Below, in pieces: positions 1 to 12,100 of a stretch of DNA of 64,000 nt. This DNA comes from Acestrorhynchus altus (lineage: Eukaryota; Chordata; Actinopteri; Characiformes; Acestrorhynchidae): NCBI GenBank assembly GCA_034509495.1, contig CM067512.1, forward strand, positions 8,148,468 through 8,212,467, read 5' to 3'. Under the pieces are notes generated by a model that was not told the origin of the DNA, did no database searches, and saw only the letters and a list, made by a program, of their open reading frames with translations. Position 1 is the first letter of the stretch, and each line of letters starts with the position of its first letter. The translations under genes and the position numbers were made by a program.

Positions 1-260
1 GGAATTATGGTTATATTCCTTCCTCTTTCTTGCCTTGTCTGTCAATAAAAAATCTGTCTGCAAGAGCAATCAGGATTCTGGTGTTATTTTTGAGATCATC
101 ACTGTGTGGGGGTGGAGACTTTGCCAGAGAACGAGAAGTAATAAGAATACATTGAGTTTATATTAATGTTTATTATTTATATTGTCATGAAATGTGAAAC
201 TGCAGTCACAATTATTCTAAGTAAGTCCTGCAAATATGTCAGAGCAAACAGATTGGCAGA
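1..260. other. mrnip 3' flank; possible 3' end of a convergent plus-strand gene
   Basis: No coding exon is visible. On the minus strand an AATAAA (positions 169-174 read in reverse) could end the mrnip transcript about 90 bases after its stop. On the plus strand an AATAAA at about 43-48 could be the poly(A) signal of a gene entering from the left. In human the tail-to-tail neighbour of MRNIP is SQSTM1, so that is a guess for the missing neighbour, made only from known gene order. Confidence 0.35.
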
Positions 261-3200
261 TTAAAATGAGTCATCAAAATCCTCATTTGTTTGAAAAAAA
301 GTGTTATGAGAAAGAGCTGGGCAGGGCCTTTTAATAGGTGAGGGCTGAAGACACACAGGGCTGCGAGAAACATCAAGTTTTGATGTAAAATTAGAAGGAC
401 TATTGGAGTTCATCCCAGTCATACATTGGCTCAGTTCCTCAAAAACCCTTTTAGTACTCCTGTTTCCAAGAGCAAGTGCCTCATCCAATCGACCTCTTGC
501 ACAAACATTTTCTTCACTCCTCAAATGTCTTGCGGTGTTAAGTGTAACTGTAGGTACAGCCATCAAAGGAGGTGATGGTGAGTGAGCTACTTCACCAACA
601 TGTCCTCTAGAACTCATCTGAACACAAGTGTCAGCTTCTATTTCATCCTTGTCCACAACAGAAGTAGTTGTAAGGAATCGAGTCCATCTGGAGTTAACAG
701 CTTTTGTCTTAGTTTCACTAGACCTTTGACTAGAGGATGGAGATGGACACAAATTACTGGCAGGAACAGACAGAAGATGCTTGGTGGCTACCTCAACAGA
801 ATGTTGCTTATTTGCTTCAGTGCAGCCCCCAGCATAAGCATATGCTCCACTGTACAGGTATTTAGGCGTAGAGCTCACTAATGTAGCTGGGGAATTGCAA
901 ATAGATGAAATTGATGTTTTGGAGTGGACACTAGTGAATGGAGAAACCTTTGAAGAACATCCTGCAGCAGTTGATTTGAATAAGTCTCCATGCTGATGCA
1001 GCTGCAATGAAATAAGCAATACGTTTGAAGGTTAATTTCAGAAAAATATCTCCTACCTTAGGTTAAATGAGTCAATCCACTATCACCTGAACTCAATATT
1101 TCGGTGGTGGGTCTATAGGAGCACCTGTGTAATTCAATGTAATGGCTACAATGTTAAGGTTTTCATATTATACACAAATCACCTTAAGCCAACCTTAGCT
1201 TACTAACAGCAGGGGTCTGTAAAGGTTTTCATGACAAATGCCCCTGATTTATCAATAAACAATGAAATGACAATTTTTTCTGTATTTTGATGTGATTCAG
1301 CCCTTAATTTCAATTTGAACACATTAAAACAAATCAGTCATATTTAGAAATGTTCTGATGTGTTATTAAGCTACAGGGCTGGATTTCCCCAACAGCACAA
1401 ATTTAAGATAACTTAAATGGCAGAGCAAGAAACACTCATCATCCAATCATCCAGTCTCCTTACTAAGAGAAATATTTCTCTTATCTTTCCTAATATATTC
1501 ACTGCTGTGATGCTGGATAATAACCAGTCATTGGAGATTATTTCTGACACGAGTTTAGCAGCAGGTTTGCTGCGAACAGCAAAAATGGGTTTTCACAAAG
1601 GGACACGTTTCTACCATGGTCACATGCACAAGATATCCACTCAGTGCACTTCTTACACCCGGGACTGTCCTCGCCAATGACAGAAGAATACAGTCACTAG
1701 TCCATGCAGAACATAACCCGAGCAAACTGGTTTCCAGGTCAAACTTGTGGGTGGTGTGGCACAACAGACAGCGAGCCACCACAGCATGTGGGAGACTGGG
1801 ATTCAATTACCCAGCAACTACGCTGTGCTACACCAATAAGAGTCCTTGAGTAAGACTCCGAACACTACCCTGGCCCACCTCTGTAATGCGAGTAGCCTTG
1901 TAAATTGCTCTGGAAAAGAGCATCAGCCAAATGCCATAAATGTAAATATAAACTTGTGGTGCTGAACTTTTGTTCTGCATCACTGTACTGTACTGTTCCA
2001 ATCCAGATACATGTGTCAGACTGGGGTTGGCCAAGATATATTTTAATGAATCGGACACTGACCATTTCCACTTCAATCTAGTTCTAGGTTTTGTTTTAAA
2101 CATTGTGTTAAGAGCTCCATCTGGTGGCCTCAAGATGGAATTTACAAAGCCACAGCAGCCACAAGAAAGTTTACACTCCTCCTGTTTACACTAATAATAT
2201 TGATATCATAATTATATCACATTGACTGAAATTAAGAACTATACTGACTGTACACATCAAATTGTGACCCTGTTTCTTGGTGGTTTGGGATAAATACTTC
2301 ATTAAGTATCTTTATCATTCAGTTTGAAGATGTTACAATGGTTGTATGCATCACTACCTAAGAAATTTGCCTGAAATGGTAGTACCTTGGGCTTCCAATG
2401 AGCAGGGTCCAAGTCAGGTTCCTCATTCTCCCAAACTGTGTCCTGCTCACAAGCACCTTTTGGTGTCAAGCTTTTCTTCCTTTTTCTGCTGAAGAGATAA
2501 TGAGAAAAGAATCACTGAACATGAAATCAAACTCTTTTCATATAAACATTTGACTCCTATCTAGTAATGTCATAGGTTACTTAAGTAATGTTAGTTGGAT
2601 GGTCTGATTTGAAATTACGACTCCTGTTCTTTAAGAGATGGAACAGTCACTGGACTGACCTAATTTCATCAAGACTCCTAAACTTTGCTCTCTCTGTGTA
2701 AATGTTTTCTTCCTCATCTTCCTCATCAACCGTTGGCTCATTCTCAGTCTGATCCACATATTTACTCCAGCGGCTCACAGAGGCTTGTATCCCCTCCTGA
2801 AAGATGATGGAATACATGAGAACAGCTTTGCTAGGAATAGAAATTTGCATTACTGTTTAACACTTCAACTGAAAAGGAACTGACAAACCAAACTACACCT
2901 GCTGTGTGCAGCTTTGAGTGTCACCAACGTTATCTTCAGATACACATTCTGACTCTTTCTCCCTTGAAAAGAGTTGCATAATGTTAATGTATATTCCAGA
3001 CATTATTTATAACACTTAACACATTAATTGAAAACAAGTTCATTTTTTAAAGATGACTAAATGTAATAATTATGTAATAATTACGTTTATTATTTAATAA
3101 TCTACCAATTATTCACTGTTCTGGAACATTATTCACTATAATCCTAATATGACGTTCTTCCATTAAATAATTTGCTCACCAATGTGTCCAAGCTCTTTCA

Positions 3201-4974
3201 TTTTCTACCTCCAACAGCTCTCCACGCAATGAATTCAGTTTCTGCACATGACGTCTACAATCTGCACCTGTTCCTCTGCCATATTCCTGGAAGAACACAG
3301 AAATATATTGAAGAAATATTGGGAAAAATGTATATATATTTAGAAATGCAAAAAGATTACTTTTGGAATACTTAAAGGCTCATTAAACAGATTCTAAAGA
3401 AGACCATGAGTAGACTGATAAATCAAATTGACAACCAGTTATTTATCTTAGGGTTTCTGAGCTCTACTAAAGCATGAGTAAACCGATAAAATCCCTGTGC
3501 TGATATTTAGAGATATTTATCTGTGTTATTAAGCTCTGCTATAGTATGATTAGACTGAGAAATCACAGTGATTAGTTATTTATTTCAGCAGTATTAAGAT
3601 CTTTTGAGGGACACCTGAACAATCCACAAGATCACCAGTGATATTAGCATTTCCTAGCAAACAAAATCACTAACTTTTTTCCAGATAAAGATGTGCACCT
3701 TTCTCTGAAAAACAATGGCCTAGCTGTATTCCAGAATCTATAACAACCAAATTACAGTAATTAAACAATGCAAAACACCCTCTTACCTTTATTAGTGACT
3801 GTTTTTCCCCACACATCTTGCAACTCCATTTTTTGCTCTTTTTGACCTGTAAGCAAGAAAGTGTATTACAGCATATCTGGACAACAGTACAAACTAAGTT
3901 GTGAGCAGTGGCTGGTTTCCTCCAGAATTTTGACACTGAGGCCGAAGAGTTCAAACTTTGTTTCATCAAACCTGATCATTTTGTTTCTCATGGTCTGGGA
4001 GTCCGTTAGGTGTCTTTGAACGGGCTGTCATGTGCCTTTTACTGAGAAGTGACTTCCATCTGGCCACTCTACCATACAGACCCTATTGATGGAGTGCTGC
4101 AAAAATGGTTGTCCTTCTGTAAGCTCCTCCTCTCTCCACAGAGCAACATTGGAGTTTTGTCAGAGTGCCCATTGGGTTCTTGCTCACCTCTTTGACCAAG
4201 GCCCTAGATAACACGATTACTCAGTATGGCTGGGTGGCCAGCTCTAGGAAGAGTCCTGGTTGTTCCAAACTTCTTCCATTCACAGATCTTTTAGGCCAAT
4301 GTGCTCATCTGGACATTCAATGCAGCAGAAATGTTTCTGTACCCTTCCCCATGTCTGCATATCTCCATACAATCCTGTCTTGGAGGTCTACAGATAATTG
4401 CTCCGACCTGCACTCTCTACTATGTGACCTTATACAAACAGGTGTGTCTTTCCAAATCATGTCCAATCACCACAGGCATCCAATCAAGCTGTAGAAATAT
4501 CTGAAGTACGATCAGTGGAAACAAGATGCACTGGAGCTCAATTTTAAGTGTCACGCCAAAGGCAGTGAATACTTATGTACGTTATATTTTTCTCAAACTC
4601 TTGTCATCGTGGGGTGTTGTGTGAGGTCTTTGAGGGGAAATTAATTGAATCCATTTTGGAATAAGATGGATTTGAAAAACTTTCCATATGCTCTGTGTCT
4701 GTCTCAGGAGATAAGCCTGGGGTTCAGTGCTTTTTCTAGATCACCAAGCTCTTTGTTAATCATATTTACTTCTTTTCCACAACACTGAGGGTCATGAGGC
4801 CAGGTTGAGGGCAGCTTCCATAACACATTTCTGTTCAGAAACAGCCCAAATATCCACTTTACATCGACTTCTATTATTTTATCGTTAAGAAGCTCGAACT
4901 ACAGTCAGTCTTACCTGCTGCACCTGAAAGGTGAGGCAAGAGAAGCACCTCAGCACCTGAAACTCCTGCACCAT
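261..4974 (-). CDS. mrnip: MRNIP, MRN complex-interacting protein (spliced, complete)
   Basis: Seven coding exons in transcript order: 4974-4915, 3846-3787, 3286-3180, 2962-2899, 2796-2660, 2488-2386, 1001-261; 423 codons plus TAA. The start is the ATG at 4974, followed by VQEFQVLRCFSC, the family N-terminus. A zinc-ribbon-like CxxC pair (C10/C13 and C29/C32), a VKKSKKW stretch and the GADCRRHVQKLN motif identify it. Exon 5 is acidic, and a basic RKRKK cluster near residues 144-148 is a likely nuclear localisation signal. The 247-residue last exon is Ser/Thr-rich and low in conservation, ending in an acidic/aromatic DFDDSF tail. MRNIP is known to bind the MRE11-RAD50-NBS1 complex, supporting double-strand-break signalling and fork protection in the nucleus. 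It is longer than human MRNIP (343 aa), mainly in the last exon. It is divergent from pak1ip1. Identity is secure; exon 7 extent is inferred from one long open frame. Confidence 0.93.
3890..4670 (-). mobile_element. Tc1-like transposon relic in mrnip intron 1
   Basis: Read on the minus strand, this closely resembles the salmonid-type Tc1 transposase gene: segments corresponding to the DNA-binding half, the RTTIFAALHQ-like stretch and the DETKFELFGL catalytic-region motif. The outer part near 4560-4670 matches the conserved outer end of the same family (its AGTATTCACTGCCTTTGGC-like segment). The frame is broken and the 3' half of the transposase is missing. It lies wholly inside intron 1 (3847-4914). 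Confidence 0.8.
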
Positions 4975-5189
4975 GCTGCTCTCAGACTAACACAGACCAG
5001 GCCTCAGAACCAAGCAGGAGAACCAGAGAACCCAGCTGAAACTTACGAACCGCGCGGGCCTGCGGGCCTACGTCACTACGTCACCAACGTGCTGTCGTCA
5101 CCACAGGCCTCGCGGGACTCGTGAAAATAAGGACCCTGAGCTTAGCCCATTAGTCCATGTATCGTTTGGCTTTAATTTTATATTAAAAT

Positions 5190-5500
5190 AATAATAAAAT
5201 GAAAGAATATAATGTTATTAGTTTAATTATGATTTTTTTTAAAAGAAAAAACAACAAATAAATAAAACACAAAATTAAATTCTCTAAATCCAAACCTGAA
5301 TTTTAAATTTGAAATAGAAGCTAAATACTAAATAGCAACTATTACTGTTTCTAAAAGTAATCAAATGAAAGAATAGTTATTAATTTATGATTTTTTGAAA
5401 AACAAATTACAAAATTATTTTCTTTCTAATCCAAAACCTGAATTTTGTAAATTTGAAATAGAAGCTAAACAATAAACTATTAATGTTTAAAAAATGATAA
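5190..5500. repeat. two-copy tandem duplication, about 165 bp period, AT-rich
   Basis: Copy 1 begins near 5197 and copy 2 near 5365. Both contain AATGAAAGAATA, then a T-run, then AATCCAAACCTGAATTTT-like sequence, then AAATTTGAAATAGAAGCTAAA. The copies differ by small indels. Confidence 0.75.
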
Positions 5501-5530
5501 ACAAGGGGTCGTGCAGGAAGTGACAGCTAC

Positions 5531-5538
5531 CCGGAAGT
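5531..5538 (+). promoter_or_regulatory. ETS-type site CCGGAAGT (with a second at 5683-5690)
   Basis: Perfect CCGGAAGT octamers occur twice within 220 bases upstream of the pak1ip1 start codon, in the same orientation. GABP/ETS sites of this form are typical of housekeeping promoters; binding here is inferred. Confidence 0.5.
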
Positions 5539-5709
5539 GAAAAACACACTAAATTAAAATTCAAGCAAAAGAAATTTAACTACTCATTTATGTGATCCAC
5601 AAGTCGTATAAGTCTCCTCCGAACTTCGTTAGATCCGTGTATGTGTTTCACACAATTCAATAAAAATATAAATAAAAATGAACCGGAAGTAGTATGGGTG
5701 GAGTGGGTG

Positions 5710-5715
5710 CACGTG
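5710..5715. promoter_or_regulatory. E-box CACGTG upstream of pak1ip1
   Basis: Palindromic CACGTG 35 bases before the pak1ip1 ATG. MYC/MAX and USF bind this hexamer, and ribosome-biogenesis genes are often MYC targets; occupancy is inferred. Confidence 0.45.
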
Positions 5716-5749
5716 GAGTGGAGGAGTTTGGTGGACAGTGGAGGGCAGC

Positions 5750-6838
5750 ATGGACGGCTCGTTTCTCGTGGTGGCGGGGAGTTATGAGCAGGTTTTGTTT
5801 GGTTACAGAGTGAGTCCTGCAGAAGAGGAGTGGGGGGTCCAGCCTGCGTTCACACACCACGCCCACACCGCGTCCCTGTCCGCTGTGGCAGCCAGTACAC
5901 AGTTCATCGCCACTGGAAGCAAAGATGAAACCATTCAGCTTTACCACATGACGACCAACACTGAACACGGAGCCCTTCTACACCACCAAGGTAGTATCCT
6001 GTGTCTGGAGTTCCATGGCACCTCCCATCTGCTCAGTGGTGGGGAAGATGGTCTTCTGTGTGTGTGGGACACGAGGACATGGGAGTGTCTGAAGTCCATC
6101 AAAGCCCACAAGGGCCACGTGTCCTCCCTGTCTGTGCACCCATCAGGAAAGCTTGCCCTGTCTGTTGGAACAGACAAGAAGCTGAGGACATGGAACCTGA
6201 TAAATGGAAAATCAGCATTTGTCAAGAACATGGATCAGAACGCCCACCTAGTGCGCTGGTCTCCAGATGGGGACAAATATGCTGTAGCTGTGCATGACAA
6301 GTTGGACATCTACAGCCTGGAGTCTGCTGGAGTCTTGGCCACACTCACTTATCGGAAGAGGATTTCATCCATCAAGTTTTTGAGTAACACACTTGTGGCT
6401 CTGGCAGGAGATGATGAATATGTGCAAGTGTATGATCTGCTCTCTGAGAAGTGCATTAGTGAGTTCAGAGCTCACGAGAACAGAGTAAAAGCAGTGGAGA
6501 GTTTAATGATGGGAGACTTGTGTGTCCTAATCACAGGATCTAATGATGGATACATCAAGTTCTGGAAGCTGAGTATGGAGAAGCCTGAGGAGGTGTGTCT
6601 GCTGGGCCAAGTGAACACCACAGCTCGTCTCACCTGCCTGTCAGTGTGGAGACAAAAAGCAGAGGAGGAATCCTCCGCAGGTCAAGCCTCACAGACGGCA
6701 GCCGTGCCTTCAGCTCTCAAAGAGTCTCTGCTGTCTCCCACGAGCAAAAAAGTCAGGATCATTGCTGAAGAGGGGACTTTAGAAGAAGATAATTCGAGGA
6801 AACAAACCAAAAAGAAGAAAAAACAGAAAATGCAGTAA
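5750..6838 (+). CDS. pak1ip1: PAK1IP1, p21-activated kinase-interacting protein 1 (WD40, single exon)
   Basis: A single uninterrupted 362-codon frame. I start at the ATG at 5750; the frame extends upstream to a GTG at 5738, but MDGSFLVVAGSYEQVLFGY aligns with the family start. WD40 blades are visible: FTHHAHTASLSAVA with ATGSKDETIQLY (about 40-70), the SGGEDGLLCVWDTRTWECLKSIKAHKGHV region, LALSVGTDKKLRTWNL, and a later AHENRVKAVE blade. The C-terminus is Lys-rich (KQTKKKKKQKMQ), as in the family, and likely nucleolar-targeting. The protein is known to act in 60S ribosomal subunit biogenesis in the nucleolus and was first described as an inhibitor of PAK1. The human gene has about ten exons, so the lack of introns is notable (possible retrocopy that became the working gene, or intron loss). 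It is intact, with no stop or frameshift. AATAAA at 7005-7010 is a probable poly(A) signal. Confidence 0.95.
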   Translation: MDGSFLVVAGSYEQVLFGYRVSPAEEEWGVQPAFTHHAHTASLSAVAASTQFIATGSKDETIQLYHMTTNTEHGALLHHQGSILCLEFHGTSHLLSGGEDGLLCVWDTRTWECLKSIKAHKGHVSSLSVHPSGKLALSVGTDKKLRTWNLINGKSAFVKNMDQNAHLVRWSPDGDKYAVAVHDKLDIYSLESAGVLATLTYRKRISSIKFLSNTLVALAGDDEYVQVYDLLSEKCISEFRAHENRVKAVESLMMGDLCVLITGSNDGYIKFWKLSMEKPEEVCLLGQVNTTARLTCLSVWRQKAEEESSAGQASQTAAVPSALKESLLSPTSKKVRIIAEEGTLEEDNSRKQTKKKKKQKMQ

Positions 6839-8533
6839 ACAAGGCTTGCGTTAATTGAAGGTGTAGCTTTCTAGGAAAACATCTTAAGGAAGTGTTAAGT
6901 GCTATTTTTCATATTTAAGAATAATCTCATGCTTGCAGAAAAGCCTGATCTGTCAGGTTTTGATGTGTCATTCATTGACTTTATTTCTTCTTCTGTTTGT
7001 CACAAATAAAATTGTATTTTCTTGGCTAAAAAACTCTTTTCTATTCTTCTCAGTCAGTTCTTCAAACAAGTCTCAGGGAGCCTTGGTTCAAAAAAAGGTT
7101 TTCTTGATTTTTAACGTGCACACAAATTCCCCTGCTGGTTAAAACTGTTATTTTAGTTATAACCTCTTGGTAATGTGTCTTGCAATGGTGTCAACATGGG
7201 AACATTGATTGATTTGGTGTGGTTCTTTCATTAATCTAATTGTTTGTTGATGGGTGGGTAATGGTAACAAAGGTTTATTAATGTAAAAAAAAAAAACACA
7301 TCAGCATGATGAAACAAACCCAGTATGACATTTATGTTAAAACTGATGTAGTGTTTTCCAGAGATGGTTCCCATTAGAGTGACTTAACTGTAATGCTTTT
7401 AAGAGACTTGTGTATGACATTAATTCTATTCCTGTTATCACTTCGGATACACAGACAATGTTTTCTCTAAACAATTTTTTTTCTTCAGAATTGTTCAAAA
7501 TAAAAACCATAAATAAGAGACGAGAAAGTAAAAAAATGCTCTTTTATTGAATTGTCACAGAATGCAGCAGTGTTATATTCTTTCATATTTCCTAGTTAAG
7601 CTTTCTGTACCTCATTTGGTGCCTCTGTATTGCCGGTGAGCAGAACAACTGTAAATAACTTGTATTTTAAGGGAATAAAAGTACTCTGCTCTAATATAAA
7701 ACAAACTGCTGGGAAAGTGAATTGTAAAATCTGTCGGCCTCATTGGTCTCTATTGAATGTTTGTGCACAGTTTTCTTTGAAAACTATCTTGTATTTCTCA
7801 CTTTTAACAAGTTAATTTGCAGTTCCAGAAATCATAACCTGATGAACGTGTGCGCGCACAGGTAAGTTGTCATATTTTTAATGTATCGTCTGCTCTCTGA
7901 TGCTTAAAGAAGTCACTATACTGTGAAGCCAGAGAGAAAAAATATGCTGTTTTTGTCAGTTTTATCTTTTTGTCATCACATAAGCATTACAAAGGCTGAG
8001 TATTTTTTGTATTCACCTTTACTGTAAGGATTGTACAGTATGCTATTTTTCCTGTATATTTAATCAAGTATTAGTACACATATCCCAATATTCAGGCACA
8101 TTAACAGAGAAAGTTCTGGACCCATGCTAGGGAGTCAAGTAGGCTCCCCTAAAACCTTTATTGTGACCCCTATTCAGATACCAACACAACAGTTCACAGA
8201 ATGATCTGATTTCTAATGTCCCCACTACCCACTCCAGGACCAGTTGCCTACTCCTGTGTTGGATATTAGTGAGTGAAGTGGTATGATTTGTGAACATCTA
8301 ATGCAAAACATTAAGGAATAAACCAAGAAAGTCATTTTTGCATTTTTTTAATTAAAAGTAATTTAGTGAAGGGAAGCATATTTTTCCCTGTGTGGACATC
8401 ACCCACTCCATCTAATTACAATCTTCAAAATTAACTGATTAAATGAAGAAAATGTGGTTAGGACAGAGGTCCAACCTGCAGAAAGGTAATCTTCAGAAGG
8501 AGTGGTAAGCACACTGAATAAGACTCATGTGTG

Positions 8534-8569
<36 letters not shown>

Positions 8570-9188
8570 CAGTAACTGCTTAACAAAAACATGCTGAAAT
8601 TTGATGCGTATATTTTGAACATACATTCTGACTTCATTGATAGATTTTGTTGGTAAAACAAGCCGAGCATCATTAAAAGACCTTTCATGCGAGACAGTAA
8701 TCTGACAATTAATATATAAAAAGCAGAAGGCACGAAAGAAACACTTAGAAGAAATTAATCCCTTTCTGAATCATACAAAATATATTTCAAGTCATTGATT
8801 GATATTTTAAAGTAAAAATCATTTATGTTGATCAAAACCATTCCTTTGGCCCATATTAAGTTCCCTGAAACCATATTGCTACATACAGACATGTCACGAC
8901 AATCTTACAGACGGATAAAATATCCCTGAGTTACATTCAGCGCTGAACGAACTCTGGAACATATAAGCTGCACGCTTCCAGTACGACAGTGATTTCGTTT
9001 GTGGAAAACAATTCATAAAGAGCAGCAAAACTCAAGGTTGTCTGCCATCCCAAAAACTGATCTTAAAGACATTCAGTCTCAAACCTTCATGGTAAGCAGT
9101 GGACTTAAGTTCAATATTGTCATTTTTGAAATGTTTCAGTTAAAAAATGCATTATTTGAGTACAGGCTCTAAGAACAGCTACGTGACA
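6839..9188. other. convergent pak1ip1 / tcirg1 3' UTRs and spacer
   Basis: No coding exons seen. pak1ip1 probably ends just after AATAAA at 7005-7010. On the minus strand an AATAAA near 7545-7550 could end the tcirg1 transcript, which would give it a 3' UTR of about 1.6 kb. A T-run of roughly 28 bases sits near 8539-8566. Short open frames here are low-complexity or have no recognisable similarity. Confidence 0.6.
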
Positions 9189-12100
9189 TCAATTAGCCGA
9201 GGAGAAACTGATGATGGAGGAGAATGCAAACGGACTGAGCTTGTAGCCTGTTCCACTGTAGAATTTGTTCTGAAATTCCACCCTGGGAGAGAAAGAGTGG
9301 GAAAGAGTGATGAAGGGTGTTTTTTTAATTAGGACTTTAAACCGAAGTTAAAAGCATGTGTGCATGTCTCACCAGTGAAGTCGCAGAGCATGGAGAAAAG
9401 CTGAGAGCCCTTCCATGATGAGTAGAATGGAAACTGTTAGAACAGCAAAAGCTGCAAATACGACAGCCATGATGACACTTCCTACATAATGAGTCTGTGA
9501 GAAGGAGATGTGCATCACCATTACCCAAAGCACTTCAGAAAGCTCTGCAAAACACAAAAAAGAGTTACTATAAACAGTTAACCCAAACTCCAACCAGCAT
9601 TTATCAACATTCACTGCACACAGATCTGTGTATACTTAACTTATCTGCACTTTTTATACTTAAAAGCACAATAAAACAACAGCACTTTAAAATGTTGTAC
9701 AATGTTTGCTAGAAAATGATGACTCCCGTAGTCTTCCACTGGTCATTATATTGCAGAATAATAATAATAATTGCAGTCACACTTTCCTGTAGTTACATTA
9801 AGCACTAAAGTGAACACATTACTTAGTAATGCTTCTTAAGTGCAAAGTGGGATGATGGTTTTGCACTAGGAGGAATTTGTTCCTGTGTGCATGTTCCTGT
9901 GTTATAGAGAATGATGAAATGGATGTTGTACTTCATTAGCTAGTAGGTGTATGTTTTTTTGTTTGTTTACAATACGAAACAAAACAAAAAAAAGAGTATT
10001 TCAGTTTTCTTTTCAGATATGTGCTCAGTGGAATGAAAAAAATTTTTTTTTAAATTATACACACATTTACTACAAGCATAAATTAATTCCACATTCTCTG
10101 GTGTTTAACTACAAACAGTTAGCCCTTTTTTAAAGAATTAGTTTCGCTTTAATAAAAATTATTTATTAAACACTGAAAACTTTGCTTAACAATGTATTAG
10201 TAGAAATGTTTTTTATAAATTTAAATTTTATAGACAGAAGGTTTGGTTAAGCAATGAGTTATAACGGGAAACAATACTATGCGAAAGTTTGACAGTATTG
10301 CGCTGTGATATATCTTGCTATTGTGATGCACTATATGCTTTTCTGGGCATATCGTGGCTCTGATCAGTGTTTAAAGAACCCTGACTGACTGCCTATTTGA
10401 GAAAGCTCTATCTGCACACCTACAGCACAGCACTGTCAGCCCCAGAAATCCCTAGTATCGTTCTGTTTCAGAAACAAGTATTAGCTAGATGATTATGAAA
10501 TAACCAGATTGTATTTTTAAATAGCTCTTAAAAAGAACTTTGTTAGATAACTGTTCTTATATGCAGGAGTTAAACACCAAAATGATTTTAAAAGTAATTA
10601 TAAAATAAAAGCAACACAATATTTTAACATCTCAGGCCAATAAATGTTCTGTTTAACTGGATCGAGTGCCACAGACTCTGAATAAAAATCACTGTGCAGA
10701 CTATGAGCTAAAATTTGGATAACAGATTTTATTTTATTCTGCTGTTAGTGCTAAATTAAAATCACCACCATATATAGGCACAATATTTTTACCATATTGT
10801 CCAGCCCTATCAAGTGGGCACTCATTGTAGTCTGGAACATACACTAACTGATAAATATGAACACACATCCCTCACATGAACCCTAATGCTTAATCATAAA
10901 GCTGTATAAATATTATCTGCTCACTAAATATGGCCCTCAGAGTAACAACTACTATATATTTGTAATATGTATGATTGTGTCAACCATATAGATGCACATA
11001 TAAAACACACTCACGTGCATGAGCCAGGCTGAGAGCCCACAAACGCAAGTATGAAGCAGTATTGGAGATGCAGCCCAGACAGTACTCTATGGTGTGGATA
11101 GCCTGGTGCATGAAAACATCGGCGCCATCAAACTCCTGTTGACCAACGAGACAAAAGATTAAAATGAGAGACGCATGAAAGAAATAAAATTGAAAAGTTC
11201 ACAGAAGAAGTTTAACTGACATTACATTTAATTGTTATTGATTCATTTTGAGAGAATTTGAAGTATTTTAACTCTGGTTCAATGTTTGCATCTTACAAGA
11301 GTAAAATTCTAACAGGCTTATTTTATTAGAAAAAGGCATAATAGACACTAAATGTTCCATTTAAGTTTTCACATACACATGAATACATTTCAAATAATGC
11401 ACTGTATGAAACCTCAAAATGTGTATTGTGAAAGTGTGGGTGTGGGCTCACCTCCTCCTCCTCCTCCTCCTCCTGTCTTGTCTCCACATCTCCCTGGTGA
11501 GCATTTACGGAGCCATTTTCTGCCAGTAGAGGTCGCCTTTCCCCCTGCAGCATGGAAGCAAAGTCAAAAAGAAAGCACATGCAGAGACACAAATTCAAAC
11601 ATACATTTACACACAAACTCTTACACTGGGCTGGTGTTTCTTTTTCTTGTATGTGACGTACTCATGGATCGGCTTCCCCAACAACAACAAAGGTACTGAA
11701 CACAGAGCCACAATCACAAGAACCATCTGTACTATCATCTACAGGGAGTGAGAGAAAATAATGCATAAGCACCACTTTATTTAACATCAAAATGAAAAAT
11801 TTGTTCTGTGGCTGTAGTGTTGTAAAGATAAATATACAAACCTGGCCTTGGTACAGTGGTGGGTTTTCTTTATTCTCAGTAAACAGGAACATGTCAATGA
11901 AGTGGATGAGGATACTGGGTGCTGAGTTTGAGTGCATAGGACCATAGACCACCCATTTATAAATCACCATGAAGATGAGGTAACCAAACAAGCACAGCAT
12001 GAAACACAACTCTGGAATCAGCACTAGAAACACACTGCTTATCTCCCCAAAATGCCTAAAGAGTGAGAGAAAGAAAGAGGGAAACAGATACAGAGGGTAA

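Larger units (their letters stand above)
4975..5749. promoter_or_regulatory. divergent mrnip / pak1ip1 intergenic promoter region
   Basis: 775 bases separate the two start codons. The mrnip side (about 5040-5110) is GC-rich with several CpGs. The middle (about 5190-5500) is very AT-rich and consists of a two-copy tandem duplication. The pak1ip1 side contains two CCGGAAGT ETS-type sites (5531-5538 and 5683-5690) and a CACGTG E-box (5710-5715), 35 bases before the pak1ip1 ATG. The motifs are seen directly; promoter activity is inferred. Confidence 0.6.

Noticed and set aside
1002..1019. ATG at 1019 (minus) as the start of a separate 252-residue protein
   Set aside because: It lies in intron 6; the acceptor CATTGCAG before 1001 joins the frame to the rest of mrnip.
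5738..5749. Upstream GTG as a start for pak1ip1
   Set aside because: Vertebrate initiation at GTG is unlikely and the ATG at 5750 matches the family N-terminus.
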